A stretch of DNA of 31,341 nt from positions 26,922-58,262 of the forward strand of contig JAKCWW010002371.1 of assembly GCA_026260175.1 (NCBI GenBank). The letters are read 5' to 3'. The notes under the pieces are model-generated. The model saw nothing but the letters and a program-made list of their open reading frames with translations, did not search any database and was not told where the DNA came from. Shown piece by piece: positions 30,250 through 31,341 of this stretch (the stretch's first letter is position 1; the number at the start of each line of letters is the position of its first letter). The stretch comes from Reticulitermes lucifugus (lineage: Eukaryota; Arthropoda; Insecta; Blattodea; Rhinotermitidae). A program made the position numbers and the translations under genes.

Positions 30250-30650
30250 TTGTCTCTTATTTTGTATGCTTGTGAAAATGAATTTGGCACATTAAAGCAA
30301 AAACATGGAATGAGGAAGTACGAAAACAGACTGCTGAGGGAAATTTTAGGGCCTAAGAGTGACAAAGTGGCGAAAGACTGGGGAAATGTACATAATGAGA
30401 AAGTTCGTAATTTCTGCTCATCATCAAATGCTGTTAGGATGATTGTACCCAGCAGACCTCCTTATGTCTTTATGGTTGTGGAAATTGGGTGTCAAGACAA
30501 GACCATAAAACAAATAGTAATGACATTTCTGATAGGAGGACCTGGATTTAGACTGTCTGATCAAATGAGAAATGAAGACGCCAGAACCAGATTAAACGTT
30601 AAGAAAGTAAACGAAATGATAGAAAATGAGAGAAAGAGAAACTGTACACA
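30250..30650 (+). pseudogene. Mosaic of two LINE C-terminal fragments in one open frame
   Basis: The first part reads LILYACENEFGTLKQKHGMR and YENRLLREILGPKSDKVAKD, then VHNEKVRNF..SSSNAVRMI, matching the LINE block YGCETW.L......L...ENR.LR.IFGPKRDEVT..W.KLHNEEL..LYSSPNIIR. The second part (about 30540-30630) reads LSDQMRNEDARTRLNVKKVN EMIENE in sense, matching the block R.RNEDIR.ELN...N.KI of the type Z fragment at 10861. These blocks occupy equivalent places in different LINE families, so the frame is probably a join of two insertions. It runs on into the 65-bp tandem repeats and stops at 30729; those last codons are repeat. Confidence 0.7.
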
Positions 30651-30960
30651 CACGGTGTATCTAAGGACACAGAGACACACAATTATTAACGAAACACAAA
30701 GGGAACTTGTACACACACGGTGTATCTAAGGACACAGAGACACACAATTATTAACGAAACACAAAGGGAACTTGTACACACACGGTGTATCTAAGGACAC
30801 AGAGACACACAATTATTAACGAAACACAAAGGGAACNNGTACACACACGGTGTATCTAAGGACACAGAGACACACAATTATTAACGAAACACAAAGGGAA
30901 CGTGTACACACACGGTGTATCTAAGGACACAGAGACACACAATTATTAACGAAACACAAA
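30644..30960. repeat. 65-bp tandem repeat, nearly 5 units
   Basis: Units begin at 30644, 30709, 30774, 30839 and 30904, each starting GTACACACACGGTGTATC and ending GAAACACAAAGGGAAC. Units are almost identical (differences at the two bases before GTACAC), which points to recent amplification. Two Ns at 30837-30838 fall at a unit junction, where assembly is difficult. TACAC...GTGTA within each unit can form a small hairpin. The period is not a multiple of three. Confidence 0.95.
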
Positions 30961-31042
30961 CCCTATGGGAGAAGGATTTGCACGCCAAGAATGTACAGAT
31001 CAATTGCACTCCTTCTTGAAAAACTACCCGTTCTTCGGCTAG

Positions 31043-31210
31043 TCAAACAATTCCCCGAAATTTCATTACCGTGTTCACAACAGCCCAACATATGCCCTTA
31101 TCCTGATCTAGATAACTCCAATCAGCGCCCTCTCTTCCAGTTTATTTAAGAGGCATTTTCATATTATCCTCCCATCTACGACTAGGTCTTCCAAATTTCG
31201 CTTTAATGGA
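31043..31210 (-). pseudogene. LINE C-terminus with 3' UTR start (type X)
   Basis: Minus strand from 31210: SIKAKFGRPSRRWEDNMKMP, LK, stop, TGREGADWSYLDQDKG, then WAVVNTVMKFRGIV and a stop at 31045-31043. This is the ending GRPRRRWEDNIKMDL.EIG...DW..LAQDRD.WRALVNTVMNLRVP found in insect LINEs, with one internal stop and many changes. The 3' flank (CTAGCCGAAGAACGGG..., reversed 31042-31015) continues the 3' UTR as in the copy at 13700-13826. Confidence 0.78.
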
Positions 31211-31281
31211 AAAGGTGTGGCGGATTTGTGTGTGTTTCATTCCTCTCTACAAATTTTGTTCGAAGTTTTTCTTCCGATAAA

Positions 31282-31341
31282 TACAGGGCATACACAAAAG
31301 AATGGTGCAGTTTCAAAAGTGAATAAAAAATTTATTTCTCA
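31282..31341. mobile_element. Possible mariner-like terminal repeat, cut by window end
   Basis: TACAGGGCATACACAAAAGAA followed by TGGTGCAGTTTCAAAAGTGA, quoted in part, resembles the TACAGGGTGTCCCAAAAG-type ends of mariner-like elements. The element would extend beyond 31341. Confidence 0.4.

Overview
The window looks like AT-rich, repeat-dense intergenic or intronic DNA from an insect. I found no complete host gene, no rRNA, no functional tRNA gene and no bacterial-style operon. The type of organism is inferred from the recognisable interspersed repeats: tRNA-headed SINEs, decayed non-LTR retrotransposon C-termini of a kind common in insects, mariner, hAT and piggyBac remnants, and Penelope-type sequences. 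The blend reminds me of cockroach and termite (Blattodea) assemblies, but I cannot prove the order from sequence alone. All longer open frames are retroelement debris, repeats or chance.

Layout. 1-1500 holds two foldback Penelope-like insertions, one bounded by a 16-bp target-site duplication (TSD) and one a near-perfect 206-bp palindrome. 2.3-3.6 kb has a minus-strand SINE (family 1) and a 20-bp tandem array. 4.6 kb has a candidate 63-bp exon on the minus strand. 5.1-10.2 kb carries an old interspersed repeat, a TG microsatellite, a hammerhead-like motif and degraded SINEs. 10.8-13.9 kb holds LINE fragments, another hammerhead-like motif and a decayed mariner transposase. 14.8-18.3 kb has a hAT end, a compact hammerhead element with a perfect 15-bp TSD, a LINE-like fragment and the 3' end of a mariner. 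19.2-20.5 kb has another hammerhead element and a LINE reverse transcriptase split by a SINE with its own perfect 15-bp TSD. 21.9-24.3 kb has a hAT end, two inverted copies of a piggyBac-like MITE and a family-2 SINE. 26.6-31.3 kb has a third SINE type, a hammerhead element with an internal 21-bp minisatellite, LINE pieces of three types, a candidate 177-bp exon, a family-2 SINE, a 65-bp tandem array and a mariner end cut off by the window edge.

The most interesting signal is a motif that recurs at about 0.6, 1.4, 7.1, 11.6, 15.4, 19.3 and 27.6 kb on both strands: CTGANGA, an extra T, a stem whose sequence differs from copy to copy but still pairs, GAA, a six-base mini-stem (ACATGT in five copies), then a base followed in several copies by a strand that pairs with the bases before CTGANGA. 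This is the order of a hammerhead ribozyme with a minimal stem III, as described for Penelope-like retroelements. Several copies lie in very short TSD-bounded units of about 160-340 bp with no reverse transcriptase, suggesting non-autonomous hammerhead-bearing retroelements.

The elements do not work together as a pathway; they record successive insertions. The clearest order is at 19.7-20.5 kb, where a dead LINE was later hit by a SINE. Stretches without any call are listed as such. Ns occur at 652, 20128-20177 and 30837-30838.
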